Positions 1 through 5,128 of a DNA stretch of 6,393 nt are shown here, piece by piece. The notes under the pieces are model-generated. The model was given only the letters and a program-made list of their open reading frames with translations. It was not told the origin of the DNA and made no database searches. Source of the stretch: Planctomycetota bacterium (GTDB lineage: Bacteria; Planctomycetota; Phycisphaerae; UBA1845). Positions within the stretch are counted from its first letter, which is position 1. Every line of letters begins with the position of its first letter. The position numbers and the translations under genes were made by a program. The DNA is taken from the NCBI GenBank assembly GCA_022561415.1, contig JADFRH010000145.1, forward strand, positions 1-6,393, in the 5' to 3' direction.

Positions 1-241
1 CCGTCCGAAAAATCGGCCTCTCAGGACAGGAACGCAGTGTCTATTGTGCCAAGTGTGGGCGTCGAGTTCAAGAGAAATCCCGCGGTTTTCGGGAAAAACC
101 CTGGGAAGGTCGCACGGCACGCCCGGCAAGAGGGCCTCACTGCCCGCCACGCCGGTTTCGCTGGATCGACACCATGGCGGTCCCGGCGTGCCGGGGCCTG
201 GCCATGCCACGCATGGGGCGCTGCGGTATCATGGACGCACG
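1..241. other. Left-edge region upstream of thiL, no confident gene
   Basis: All three forward frames stay open from the window edge, as is common at high GC, so openness alone does not decide. The frame beginning at base 3 reads through to a TGA at 243-245 that overlaps the thiL ATG as ATGA, the junction type used by the neighbouring genes. Near its start it encodes YCAKCGRR, a CxxC zinc-knuckle-like motif. After that it becomes rich in Arg and Pro with few acidic residues, which looks non-coding. The region may hold the 3' end of a truncated small zinc-ribbon gene followed by spacer. No convincing promoter or Shine-Dalgarno sequence for thiL was found. Confidence 0.3.
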
Positions 242-1243
242 ATGAGTGATTTCGAGTTGGATTTCGTTGAGTGGCTGCGCGGGCAAAGGAATTCAGAATT
301 CAGAATCTGGCGCAGCCAGCTTGCTGGTCAGAATTCAGAATTCTCGGATCCGGTTCGCAAGCCGACTGTGTCGCTCGGCATCGGCGATGACATGGCCGTG
401 CTCGAGACATCCAGCGGCAAGTGGCTGATGTCGTCGGACATGCTGCTCGACGGGGTACACTTCGATGCCAAGAGCCAGCCGTTGGCGAAGATCGGTCGCA
501 AGGCCGTCGCTTGCTGCCTGAGCGACTGCGCGGCCATGGCCGTCCGCCCGGTGGCGATCACGGTTTCGCTCGCGATACCCAAGAGTCAATCGTTGGATCG
601 GACCAAGGAGCTCATGGACGGTATGTGGGCGATGGCCGACGAGTTCGAGACGCAGATTGTCGGCGGCGACACGACGCGCTGGGACAACCAGTTGGTGATC
701 GACGTGGCGATTGTTGCGCAGCCGTACGAGGGTGTCGAGCCGGTGTTGCGGGCCGGTGCAAGGTTGGGCGACACGCTGTACGTTACGGGGCCGCTCGGCG
801 GGAGCGGGCTCGCCGGAAAAGAAAATTCAGAATTCTCCTGGCCGGGTCATCTGACGTTTACGCCGCGCGTTCGCGAGGCACGGACGCTGGCCGAGAAGCT
901 CGGGGCGCGACTCCACGCGATGATCGACATCAGTGACGGGCTGTCGCTCGATCTTTGGCGCATCTGCCGGGCGTCGGGTGTCGGGGCGACACTGTCACAG
1001 CGCGAGCTGGAACCGGTCGTTAGCGACGCCGCGAAGAAGGCGGGCAAGGCAGATGGAAGATCGGCACTCGACCACGCGTTGAGCGACGGCGAGGACTTCG
1101 AGTTGTTGCTGGCGGTCGAGGAGGAAATCGTAGATGTTTCCTTTTCCGTCTATCGCATTGGCGAAATCACGGATGGCGACTTGTTGTTGAAGGATGTGGA
1201 TGGACGGTGCAAGCCGCTCGACCCGAAGGGCTACGTACATTGA
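242..1243 (+). CDS. thiL: Thiamine-monophosphate kinase
   Basis: ThiL phosphorylates thiamine monophosphate with ATP to give thiamine diphosphate, the active cofactor, in the cytoplasm. The 333-residue product shows the family motifs in order: GIGDD (46-50), SSDMLLDGVHF (64-74), SDCAAMA (94-100), VGGDTTR (140-146), VTGPLGGSGLAG near 180-191, MIDISDGLS (227-235, metal/ATP-binding acidic motif), SDGEDFELLL (281-290) and a terminal KGYVH. The ATG at 242 is chosen because MSDFELDFVEWL resembles normal ThiL N-termini. The frame is open further upstream, but that extension is low-complexity and unlike the family. Oddly, about 18-20 extra residues separate the N-terminus from GIGDD. They contain two NSEF copies (17-20, 31-34) from AATTCAG repeats, and a third copy lies at 195-198 in a variable loop. 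The stop overlaps the tsaE start. Confidence 0.95.
   Translation: MSDFELDFVEWLRGQRNSEFRIWRSQLAGQNSEFSDPVRKPTVSLGIGDDMAVLETSSGKWLMSSDMLLDGVHFDAKSQPLAKIGRKAVACCLSDCAAMAVRPVAITVSLAIPKSQSLDRTKELMDGMWAMADEFETQIVGGDTTRWDNQLVIDVAIVAQPYEGVEPVLRAGARLGDTLYVTGPLGGSGLAGKENSEFSWPGHLTFTPRVREARTLAEKLGARLHAMIDISDGLSLDLWRICRASGVGATLSQRELEPVVSDAAKKAGKADGRSALDHALSDGEDFELLLAVEEEIVDVSFSVYRIGEITDGDLLLKDVDGRCKPLDPKGYVH
289..345 (+). repeat. AATTCAG heptanucleotide repeats, two copies inside thiL
   Basis: Two short arrays of a 7-bp unit lie in the thiL N-terminal region. The first is AATTCAG twice at 290-303, followed by a degenerate AATCTGG. The second is AATTCAG AATTCTC at 332-345. They are 42 bp apart, a multiple of three, and both are read in the frame giving Asn-Ser-Glu-Phe. 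Each contains paired GAATTC sites separated by one base. They fall where ThiL proteins vary and appear to have lengthened the protein without breaking it. Confidence 0.8.
357..373 (+). repeat. 17-bp dispersed repeat, copy 1 (in thiL)
   Basis: The sequence GCAAGCCGACTGTGTCG occurs here and again, exactly, at 3436-3452 near the rdgB start. Both copies are read in the same frame as Lys-Pro-Thr-Val-Ser. The core CGAC-TGT-GTCG is a small inverted repeat with a three-base loop. Here it directly precedes the conserved GIGDD motif and follows the AATTCAG arrays. Confidence 0.7.
824..837 (+). repeat. AATTCAG heptanucleotide repeat, third copy in thiL
   Basis: AATTCAG AATTCTC is identical over 14 bp to the copy at 332-345 and is again read as NSEFS. 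It sits just after the GSGLAG segment of ThiL, at a loop whose length varies in the family. This shows that the repeat occurs at separate sites in the gene rather than as one expanded array. Confidence 0.75.
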
Positions 1244-1737
1244 GCGACGAACGCACATCACTCGAAGTTGACACGCGCTCGGTCGATGAGACGATCTCGC
1301 TGGGCGAGTCGCTCGGGCGATCGTTTGTCGGGGGGCTCCAGATCGGTTTGGTCGGGCCGCTCGGCGCCGGCAAGACGCATCTCGTTAAGGGCATGGCCGC
1401 AGGAAACGCGATGGGCGACCCCCGCGCGCCGGGGCCGGTCACCAGCCCGACGTTCACGCTGTTGCACGAGTACGCCGGGCGACTGCGGCTGTACCACGCG
1501 GACCTCTATCGCCTTACGGATCCGGACGAACTGATAGCGCTGGGGTATGACGAGTGGTGTACCGGTGATTCGGTCGTGGTCATTGAATGGGCCGACCGCT
1601 TTCGATCCACGCTCGGCGACGACGTTCTGTGGGTCGAGCTGCGACCGACCGGTGAGGCGCGTCGATCCGTGATCTTCGAGGCCAACGGCGAGCCGGCGAG
1701 GGATTGTTTGGACAGGCTGAAGGCGGCGCTTCGTTGA
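1240..1737 (+). CDS. tsaE: tRNA threonylcarbamoyladenosine biosynthesis ATPase TsaE
   Basis: TsaE is the small P-loop ATPase that works with TsaB and TsaD to attach threonylcarbamoyl to A37 of ANN-decoding tRNAs in the cytoplasm. From the chosen start the protein is 165 residues, normal to slightly long. Visible motifs are the Walker A GPLGAGKT (39-46), VTSPTF (67-72), the HADLYRL block (86-92) and VIEW (114-117). The first in-frame ATG lies 33 bp upstream inside thiL. The TTG at 1240 is preferred because it overlaps the thiL stop as TTGA and has GAAGGG nine bases upstream. The linker between Walker A and VTSPTF (residues 51-66, with a DPRAPGP stretch) is a little longer than usual. The TGA stop is embedded in a TTGACA promoter element serving the next gene. 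Confidence 0.93.
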   Translation: MSDERTSLEVDTRSVDETISLGESLGRSFVGGLQIGLVGPLGAGKTHLVKGMAAGNAMGDPRAPGPVTSPTFTLLHEYAGRLRLYHADLYRLTDPDELIALGYDEWCTGDSVVVIEWADRFRSTLGDDVLWVELRPTGEARRSVIFEANGEPARDCLDRLKAALR

Positions 1738-1762
1738 CACTGGCCAGCCGCGATCCTATCGT
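1734..1762 (+). promoter_or_regulatory. Candidate sigma70-type promoter for rph
   Basis: A perfect TTGACA (1734-1739) is followed after 17 bp by TATCGT (1757-1762), a 4/6 match to TATAAT at ideal spacing. The -35 box overlaps the tsaE stop codon. Transcription would begin near 1769 and leave a leader of about 120 nt before rph. This is the only real gap in an otherwise overlapping gene run, which supports a second promoter. It is a sequence match only. Confidence 0.5.
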
Positions 1763-1817
1763 TACTTCGAGGGCGAGTGCTGGCGTTTGGCACGATTTGG
1801 ATGCCGGAGTCGAGTCC

Positions 1818-1837
1818 CCCACCTCTAAAGAGGTGGG
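1818..1837 (+). promoter_or_regulatory. Perfect 9-bp hairpin in the rph leader
   Basis: CCCACCTCT (1818-1826) and AGAGGTGGG (1829-1837) are exact reverse complements separated by AA, so the practical structure is an 8-bp stem with a TAAA loop. No T-tract follows, so it is not a standard intrinsic terminator. Its 3' arm resembles a Shine-Dalgarno sequence but no start codon lies at a suitable distance. It could be a leader structure affecting rph expression, an mRNA end stabiliser for tsaE, or a dispersed palindromic repeat. Confidence 0.6.
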
Positions 1838-1838
1838 C

Positions 1839-1878
1839 CACCCAATCGGCGGGCACCCAATCGGTGAGTCACCCAATC
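1839..1878 (+). repeat. Three direct repeats of CACCCAATC before rph
   Basis: CACCCAATC occurs at 1839-1847, 1854-1862 and 1870-1878, with spacings of 15 and 16 bp. The first two copies extend to CACCCAATCGG. The set begins one base after the hairpin at 1818-1837 and ends three bases before the rph ribosome-binding site. It could be iterated protein-binding sites or a decayed minisatellite. Confidence 0.65.
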
Positions 1879-1881
1879 AAT

Positions 1882-1887
1882 AGGAGA
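1882..1887 (+). promoter_or_regulatory. Ribosome-binding site deciding the rph TTG start
   Basis: AGGAGA lies four bases before the TTG at 1892. It is the clearest Shine-Dalgarno sequence in the housekeeping run and fixes the start of rph at a TTG codon; no in-frame ATG fits the family N-terminus MARLDGRK. Confidence 0.7.
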
Positions 1888-1891
1888 CGCC

Positions 1892-2617
1892 TTGGCACGA
1901 CTGGACGGCAGAAAACCCACCGAGCTACGACCGATCGAGATCACCCGAGGCTATACGCGCAACGCGGCCGGCTCCGTCTTGATTCGAGCGGGGCGGACCA
2001 CGGTGCTCTGTACCGCGTGCTGGGAATCGAGCGTCCCTCGTTGGAAAAAGGGGGAGGGCACCGGGTGGGTCACGGCCGAGTATGACATGCTACCCGGCGC
2101 GACCAACGAGCGCCGCCCGCGCAACCGAACGAAGATCGACGGGCGCACGCAGGAGATTCAGCGGTTGATCGGGCGGTCGCTTCGGGCCGTGGTCGACATG
2201 AGGCGGCTCGGCGAGAACTCGATTTTGCTCGACTGCGACGTGATCGAGGCCGACGGCGGAACGCGAACGGCCAGTATCACCGGCGCGTACATTGCGATGT
2301 GCGATGCGGTTCGCGTCGCGGTGCGCAAGAAGTTGATTCCGCGTTCGCCGGTTCGTGAGGCGGTCGCGGCCGTCAGCGTCGGCAAGGTGGGGCGGCGTAT
2401 GCTGCTGGACCTCGATTACTCGGAAGATGTTGCGGCCGACGTTGACATGAACGTCGTGATGACCGGCTCGGGTCGGTTTATCGAGGTGCAGGGAACCGGT
2501 GAGGAGGCGACGTTTACGCGGGCGGAGCTCGACAAGCTCTTGAGGCTGGCGTCGCGGGGGATCAAGCAACTGGTCGGTGAGCAGGAGCGGGCACTTCGAC
2601 GGCGTTTGCGGCCATGA
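1892..2617 (+). CDS. rph: Ribonuclease PH
   Basis: RNase PH is a phosphate-dependent 3'-5' exoribonuclease that trims the 3' ends of tRNA precursors as a hexameric ring in the cytoplasm. The 241-residue product is full length and matches the family throughout: [19 protein letters not shown] at the N-terminus, [14 protein letters not shown] (58-71), the phosphate-site [15 protein letters not shown] (84-98), [19 protein letters not shown] (114-132), and the catalytic acidic segment [14 protein letters not shown] (178-191). It ends with [12 protein letters not shown] and the usual LL-LA-RGI tail. Arg85 and Arg125 correspond to the conserved phosphate-binding arginines. The start is TTG, supported by AGGAGA upstream. 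The stop overlaps the next gene as ATGA. Pairing of rph with rdgB is a familiar bacterial arrangement; here a SPOR-like gene is inserted between them. Confidence 0.96.
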   Translation: MARLDGRKPTELRPIEITRGYTRNAAGSVLIRAGRTTVLCTACWESSVPRWKKGEGTGWVTAEYDMLPGATNERRPRNRTKIDGRTQEIQRLIGRSLRAVVDMRRLGENSILLDCDVIEADGGTRTASITGAYIAMCDAVRVAVRKKLIPRSPVREAVAAVSVGKVGRRMLLDLDYSEDVAADVDMNVVMTGSGRFIEVQGTGEEATFTRAELDKLLRLASRGIKQLVGEQERALRRRLRP

Positions 2618-3426
2618 CGAGCCGAGATGACATCTCGAAACGAGGCCGCGCGCTTCGGCGACTGATGTTTGTCGTCGCGTTTGCGGCGGCTTTCGGCGCC
2701 GGTGAGCGAGCGGATGCCCGCGACGGGGTCTGGACGATCCGATGCGCGGAGTTCGGCGGACCGCGTGGTCTCGAAGTGGCCCGTCAGCTTGCCGAGACGC
2801 TGAAGAATACGCCGGGCATTCGGGCGAAAAACGTGTTCGTGATGGAGGGGTCGGACGAGGTGGTTCGGCTTTACTACGGTCGGTATCGCCGCCGCACGGA
2901 CCCAAAGACCCGAAAGCGCTCGATGCCGAGGAAGCTGCGGCAGGACCTGGACCTGATGCGTGAACTCGTGGACGAGACGGGCCGTCGCTACTTCATGATG
3001 TGCGTTGCGGTTCGGGTTCCGGTGTCGGATGCCGGAAATCCTGATTGGGTGCTGCGCAACGTCCACGGCGTGTATACCTTACAGGTAGCGGTCTTCGAGC
3101 CGACCGACAATTTTATCGAATACAAAAAGGGGGCGGCCGCGTATTGCGCCTTGTTGCGCAAGCGTGGGTACGAGGCGTATTACCACCACACCGAGGTGAG
3201 CAGCATGGTCACGGTGGGCGTGTTCGGCGCCGATGCCACACGGCGCGGACGTAGCGGCCGGAACATCTACAGTCGCGAGGTCGCCGAGCTGCAGCGCGAT
3301 GAACTCATGAAGCACAATATCACCAACGGCGCGATCATTCGTGTACGCAACGATGCGAAAGAGTTCATCGCGGTTCCGTCCTACCTGGTGAAGATTCCAG
3401 ACCCATCCGACTCGGGCCTTCCATGA
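2614..3426 (+). CDS. Secreted protein with two SPOR-like repeats, function unknown
   Basis: This 270-residue protein is not recognised as a named family. Residues 10-35 look like a Sec signal peptide: basic RGRALRR, a hydrophobic [12 protein letters not shown] stretch, and an AxA cleavage site around Ala33-Ala35. The mature part has two similar modules, about 38-92 (beginning VWTIRCAEF, ending [11 protein letters not shown]) and about 152-206 (beginning [10 protein letters not shown], ending [10 protein letters not shown]). Each reads as beta, helix, beta, beta with an aromatic/hydrophobic first strand and a GxF or GRY last strand, which is the pattern of the peptidoglycan-binding SPOR domain. 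A basic linker (93-112) and a C-terminal segment on ligands or contacts unknown (213-262) complete it. It overlaps rph and rdgB by 4 bp at each end and so is co-translated with nucleic-acid housekeeping genes. SPOR assignment is inferred from pattern only. Confidence 0.85.
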   Translation: MTSRDDISKRGRALRRLMFVVAFAAAFGAGERADARDGVWTIRCAEFGGPRGLEVARQLAETLKNTPGIRAKNVFVMEGSDEVVRLYYGRYRRRTDPKTRKRSMPRKLRQDLDLMRELVDETGRRYFMMCVAVRVPVSDAGNPDWVLRNVHGVYTLQVAVFEPTDNFIEYKKGAAAYCALLRKRGYEAYYHHTEVSSMVTVGVFGADATRRGRSGRNIYSREVAELQRDELMKHNITNGAIIRVRNDAKEFIAVPSYLVKIPDPSDSGLP

Positions 3427-4049
3427 CCCCGGCCGGCAAGCCGACTGTGTCGGTCCGACTACTGATCGCGACCACCAATCCCGGCAAACTGCGCGAGGTG
3501 CGTGCCATGCTCGAGGGGCTCCTCGTGCAGGTCGTTACCCTTGACGACTTTCCGAGTCTTCCCGTTCCAATCGAGGATCAAGAGACGTTCGAGGCAAACG
3601 CGCGACTCAAAGCGCTGCACTACGCCCGGTTGACCGACTGTCTCACGCTCGCCGACGATTCGGGGCTCGAGGTCGATGCGCTCGGCGGCGCTCCGGGCGT
3701 CCACTCGGCCAGGTATGCCGGCGGGGCGTGCGACACGGCCGCGAACAACGCGAAGCTTGTTGCCGCGTTGTCGGGCGTCGAGCCGCAGCGGCGGACCGCA
3801 CGATTTCGCTGCGCGATGGCGCTTGCTCGGGGCGACCGGATTCTCGCGACGGCGGCCGGGAAGATCGAAGGTGTCATCGTGGATGAACCGCGGGGTCATA
3901 ACGGCTTCGGCTACGATCCGCATTTTCTCGTGCCGGATTGCGGTTTGACAGCGGCCGAGATGCCTTCCGAGCAAAAGAACCGGATCAGCCACCGCGGTCG
4001 TGCTCTGCAGGCGATTCGCCCGGCCATCGAACAAATCGTGTTGGGCTAG
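3423..4049 (+). CDS. rdgB: XTP/dITP pyrophosphatase (non-canonical purine NTPase)
   Basis: This Ham1/RdgB family enzyme hydrolyses XTP, ITP and dITP to monophosphate and pyrophosphate, keeping deaminated purines out of DNA and RNA. The 208-residue protein has all key motifs: TTNPGK (17-22, substrate loop), LADDSGLEVDALGGAPGVHSARYAG (76-100, with Asp79 at the catalytic-base position), NNAKL (108-112), FGYDPHF (162-168) and SHRGRAL (189-195). About twelve residues precede the first conserved strand, more than in E. coli; they include KPTVS encoded by the 17-bp repeat shared with thiL. The ATG at 3423 overlaps the upstream stop as ATGA and lacks a clear Shine-Dalgarno, so coupling is likely. A GTG at 3447 is an alternative start that would remove most of the extension. 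Confidence 0.95.
   Translation: MTPAGKPTVSVRLLIATTNPGKLREVRAMLEGLLVQVVTLDDFPSLPVPIEDQETFEANARLKALHYARLTDCLTLADDSGLEVDALGGAPGVHSARYAGGACDTAANNAKLVAALSGVEPQRRTARFRCAMALARGDRILATAAGKIEGVIVDEPRGHNGFGYDPHFLVPDCGLTAAEMPSEQKNRISHRGRALQAIRPAIEQIVLG
3436..3453 (+). repeat. 17-bp dispersed repeat, copy 2 (start of rdgB)
   Basis: Exact match over 17 bp (3436-3452) to 357-373 in thiL. Here the inverted repeat is one pair longer, CCGAC-TGT-GTCGG (3441-3453). It lies between the ATG and the first conserved residue of RdgB, and is read as KPTVS just as in thiL. Confidence 0.7.
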
Positions 4050-4094
4050 CCCGGGGTGCGTGACAGAAACGGCGACCGGGGTCGCAGGCTGACT

Positions 4095-4111
4095 GCAGGC
4101 TGAAAGCCTGC
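4095..4111. repeat. Short hairpin repeat, GAA loop
   Basis: GCAGGCT-GAA-AGCCTGC is a perfect 7-bp stem with a three-base loop. The sequence GCAGGCTGA also occurs 11 bp upstream at 4084-4092. It shares its 17-base layout with the hairpin at 4173-4189. Confidence 0.65.
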
Positions 4112-4172
4112 CAGACAGTAGACGGTGGCAAGCGCAGCGCCGCCACCGGATAGGATCACCCGCCAAACCCCC

Positions 4173-4189
4173 CGACCCTGAAAGGGTCG
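4173..4189. repeat. Short hairpin repeat, GAA loop
   Basis: CGACCCT-GAA-AGGGTCG is a perfect 7-bp stem with a GAA loop. A near-copy with a different loop lies at 4252-4268. Confidence 0.65.
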
Positions 4190-4251
4190 TCTAATGCCGC
4201 AATGGTCGTTGATGCCCGGGAACCATCACCAATGCCCCGGCCGGGTTTCTG

Positions 4252-4268
4252 CGACCCCTACAGGGTCG
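4252..4268. repeat. Short hairpin repeat, variant of the 4173 element
   Basis: CGACCCC-TAC-AGGGTCG has the same arms as 4173-4189 with one mismatch beside the loop (C opposite A), leaving a 6-bp stem and a five-base loop. The conserved arms with a changed loop suggest a repeat family rather than chance. Confidence 0.6.
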
Positions 4269-4292
4269 AATGAATCGTGGGGGTTGCGTCAT

Positions 4293-4338
4293 CCGTGGGC
4301 GGCGTCCCGGCGCGCTCCCGGCGCGCCGGGATCCACGG
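4293..4338. terminator. Strong GC hairpin, possible rdgB-side terminator
   Basis: TCCCGGCGCGC (4305-4315) pairs perfectly with GCGCGCCGGGA (4321-4331), an 11-bp stem with a five-base loop. An outer CCGTGG/CCACGG pair (4293-4298, 4333-4338) extends it past a six-base bulge. The left arm is also tandemly repeated (4305-4315 and 4316-4326), which creates a 16-bp perfect palindrome at 4316-4331. Only a weak T-rich stretch (CTATTTTCT) follows, so termination is possible but not clear. Confidence 0.4.
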
Positions 4339-4349
4339 CTATTTTCTGG

Positions 4350-4364
4350 CAGCCTTTCAGGCTG
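4350..4364. repeat. Short hairpin repeat, TTC loop
   Basis: CAGCCT-TTC-AGGCTG is a perfect 6-bp stem with a TTC loop, the complement of the GAA loops in the hairpins at 4095 and 4173. It looks like a family member in the opposite orientation. Confidence 0.6.
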
Positions 4365-4394
4365 AATTGCGCGAACGCTCCGGCGATTGCCGGC

Positions 4395-4410
4395 CGGCCT
4401 TTTCGGGCTG
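4395..4410. repeat. Degenerate short hairpin repeat
   Basis: CGGCCT-TTTC-GGGCTG pairs over six positions if two G-U pairs are allowed. It resembles the CAGCCT-TTC-AGGCTG element 45 bp upstream and is probably a decayed copy. Confidence 0.4.
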
Positions 4411-4480
4411 CATCAGGGTACGCCACAGAAGCCGCCGGAAGTGTCACGGATCTAGTAGCCGATCAAGCCGAGCGGACTGG

Positions 4481-4508
4481 TTGGCGCATTGGTGCGAGTC
4501 GGTATAAT
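4481..4508 (+). promoter_or_regulatory. Sigma70-type promoter for the polyamine operon
   Basis: TATAAT (4503-4508) is a consensus -10 element. TTGGCG (4481-4486) lies 16 bp upstream and matches the -35 consensus at four of six positions. Transcription would start near 4515, giving a short leader. The overlapping inverted repeat CGCA-TTGG-TGCG (4485-4496), between the two elements, is positioned like a small operator, but no regulator can be named. Confidence 0.65.
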
Positions 4509-4556
4509 CCCGCGTTCGTTTGGACTTGATACTTGGCGCGAGTGGGAGTCACGTCG

Positions 4557-5111
4557 TTGCAACACAATTTTGTCCCCAGGCAGATGTTTTTCACCCGGGG
4601 AACCGGGAAGCACAGGGAGAGCCTGCAATCGTTCGAAGAGGCGCTGCGCGACGCCGGCATCGCCGGGATGAACCTCGTGCGGGTGAGCAGCATTTTCCCG
4701 GCCAATTGCAAGATCGTTTCTCGCCAGCGCGGGCTTCAGCAGCTCACGCCGGGGCAGATCGTGTTTTGCGTGCTGGCCGAGTGTCGGACGAATGAACCGA
4801 ATCGGCTGGCCGGCGCGGGCATCGGACTGGCCGTCCCGGCTGACAACTCGAAGCACGGATACATAGCCGAATACCACGGCTTCGGCATGAAACAGCGCGT
4901 GTGCATCGACTACGTCGAGGACATGGCCGCCACCATGCTCGCGACGACCCAGGGAATCGACCTCGACCCCGACAAGGCGTACAACGAGCGGAAAGAGATC
5001 TACCAGGCCAAGGGGCTCATCGTTCGGACGCGGGCTTCGGTTCAGACGGTCGAGGGTGACAAGAACGGGCTGTGGACGACCGCGGTTGCTGCGGCCGTGC
5101 TTATTTTGTAG
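4557..5111 (+). CDS. pdaD: Pyruvoyl-dependent arginine decarboxylase
   Basis: PdaD decarboxylates arginine to agmatine, the first step of polyamine synthesis from arginine. The proenzyme cuts itself between two serines, and the second becomes the pyruvoyl cofactor. That site is visible in NLVRVSSIFPANC; the flanking Asn and the later IAEYHGFG glutamate match residues needed for cleavage and catalysis in the archaeal enzyme. Other family landmarks are FVPRQMFFTRGTG at the N-terminus, ESLQSFEEALRDAGI, TNEPNRLAGAGIGLAVP and GDKNGLWTTAVAAAV at the C-terminus. The start is uncertain. TTG 4557 is preferred (184 residues, beginning MQHNFVP) because GGGAG lies eight bases upstream and homologues begin close to this point. 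TTG 4533 and GTG 4542 are also in frame and would add up to eight residues. It is the first gene after the TATAAT promoter. Confidence 0.93.
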   Translation: MQHNFVPRQMFFTRGTGKHRESLQSFEEALRDAGIAGMNLVRVSSIFPANCKIVSRQRGLQQLTPGQIVFCVLAECRTNEPNRLAGAGIGLAVPADNSKHGYIAEYHGFGMKQRVCIDYVEDMAATMLATTQGIDLDPDKAYNERKEIYQAKGLIVRTRASVQTVEGDKNGLWTTAVAAAVLIL

Positions 5112-5128
5112 GGGATGACCGAACGACG

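Larger units (their letters stand above)
4050..4480. other. Non-coding region with clustered hairpins between rdgB and pdaD
   Basis: No credible gene lies here. The forward open frames translate hairpin repeats and have no family resemblance. The region holds at least six GC-rich inverted repeats, listed separately where clear, plus a direct repeat GCAGGCTGA at 4084 and 4095, a 7-bp stem CGGTGGC/GCCACCG at 4123-4148 with a 12-base loop, and CCGGC-GATT-GCCGG at 4380-4393. It probably contains transcription termination for the rdgB run together with dispersed palindromic repeats. The pdaD promoter begins at its right end. Confidence 0.7.

Noticed and set aside
84..100. GGTTTT-CGGGA-AAAACC inverted repeat as a terminator
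   Set aside because: The stem is only 6 bp and mostly A-T, with no following T-tract, so it is too weak to call.
44..241. N-terminal extension of thiL by 66 residues
   Set aside because: The frame is open, but the encoded sequence is rich in Gly, Pro, Arg and His and unlike any ThiL N-terminus; MSDFELDFVEWL at 242 fits the family.
1839..1878. CRISPR-like array from the CACCCAATC repeats
   Set aside because: The repeats are 9 bp with 6-7 bp between them, far below CRISPR repeat and spacer sizes, and there are no cas genes.
2090..2905. Reverse-strand open frame of 271 residues
   Set aside because: It lies antisense to rph and the SPOR-like gene, both with clear sense coding. Its Arg/Pro/His-rich composition is typical of a shadow frame.
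4043..4052. GGGCTAGCCC palindrome at the rdgB stop codon
   Set aside because: It is a 10-bp loopless palindrome and could not form a useful hairpin; likely chance.
4194..4529. Forward open frame of 111 residues in the intergenic region
   Set aside because: It reads through several hairpin repeats and across the promoter, has no recognisable domain, and is explained by high GC.
5072..5128. Upstream ATG for the deoxyhypusine-synthase-like gene at 5072
   Set aside because: It would overlap pdaD by 40 bp and add residues unrelated to the family; ATG 5129 leaves a normal 17-bp gap.
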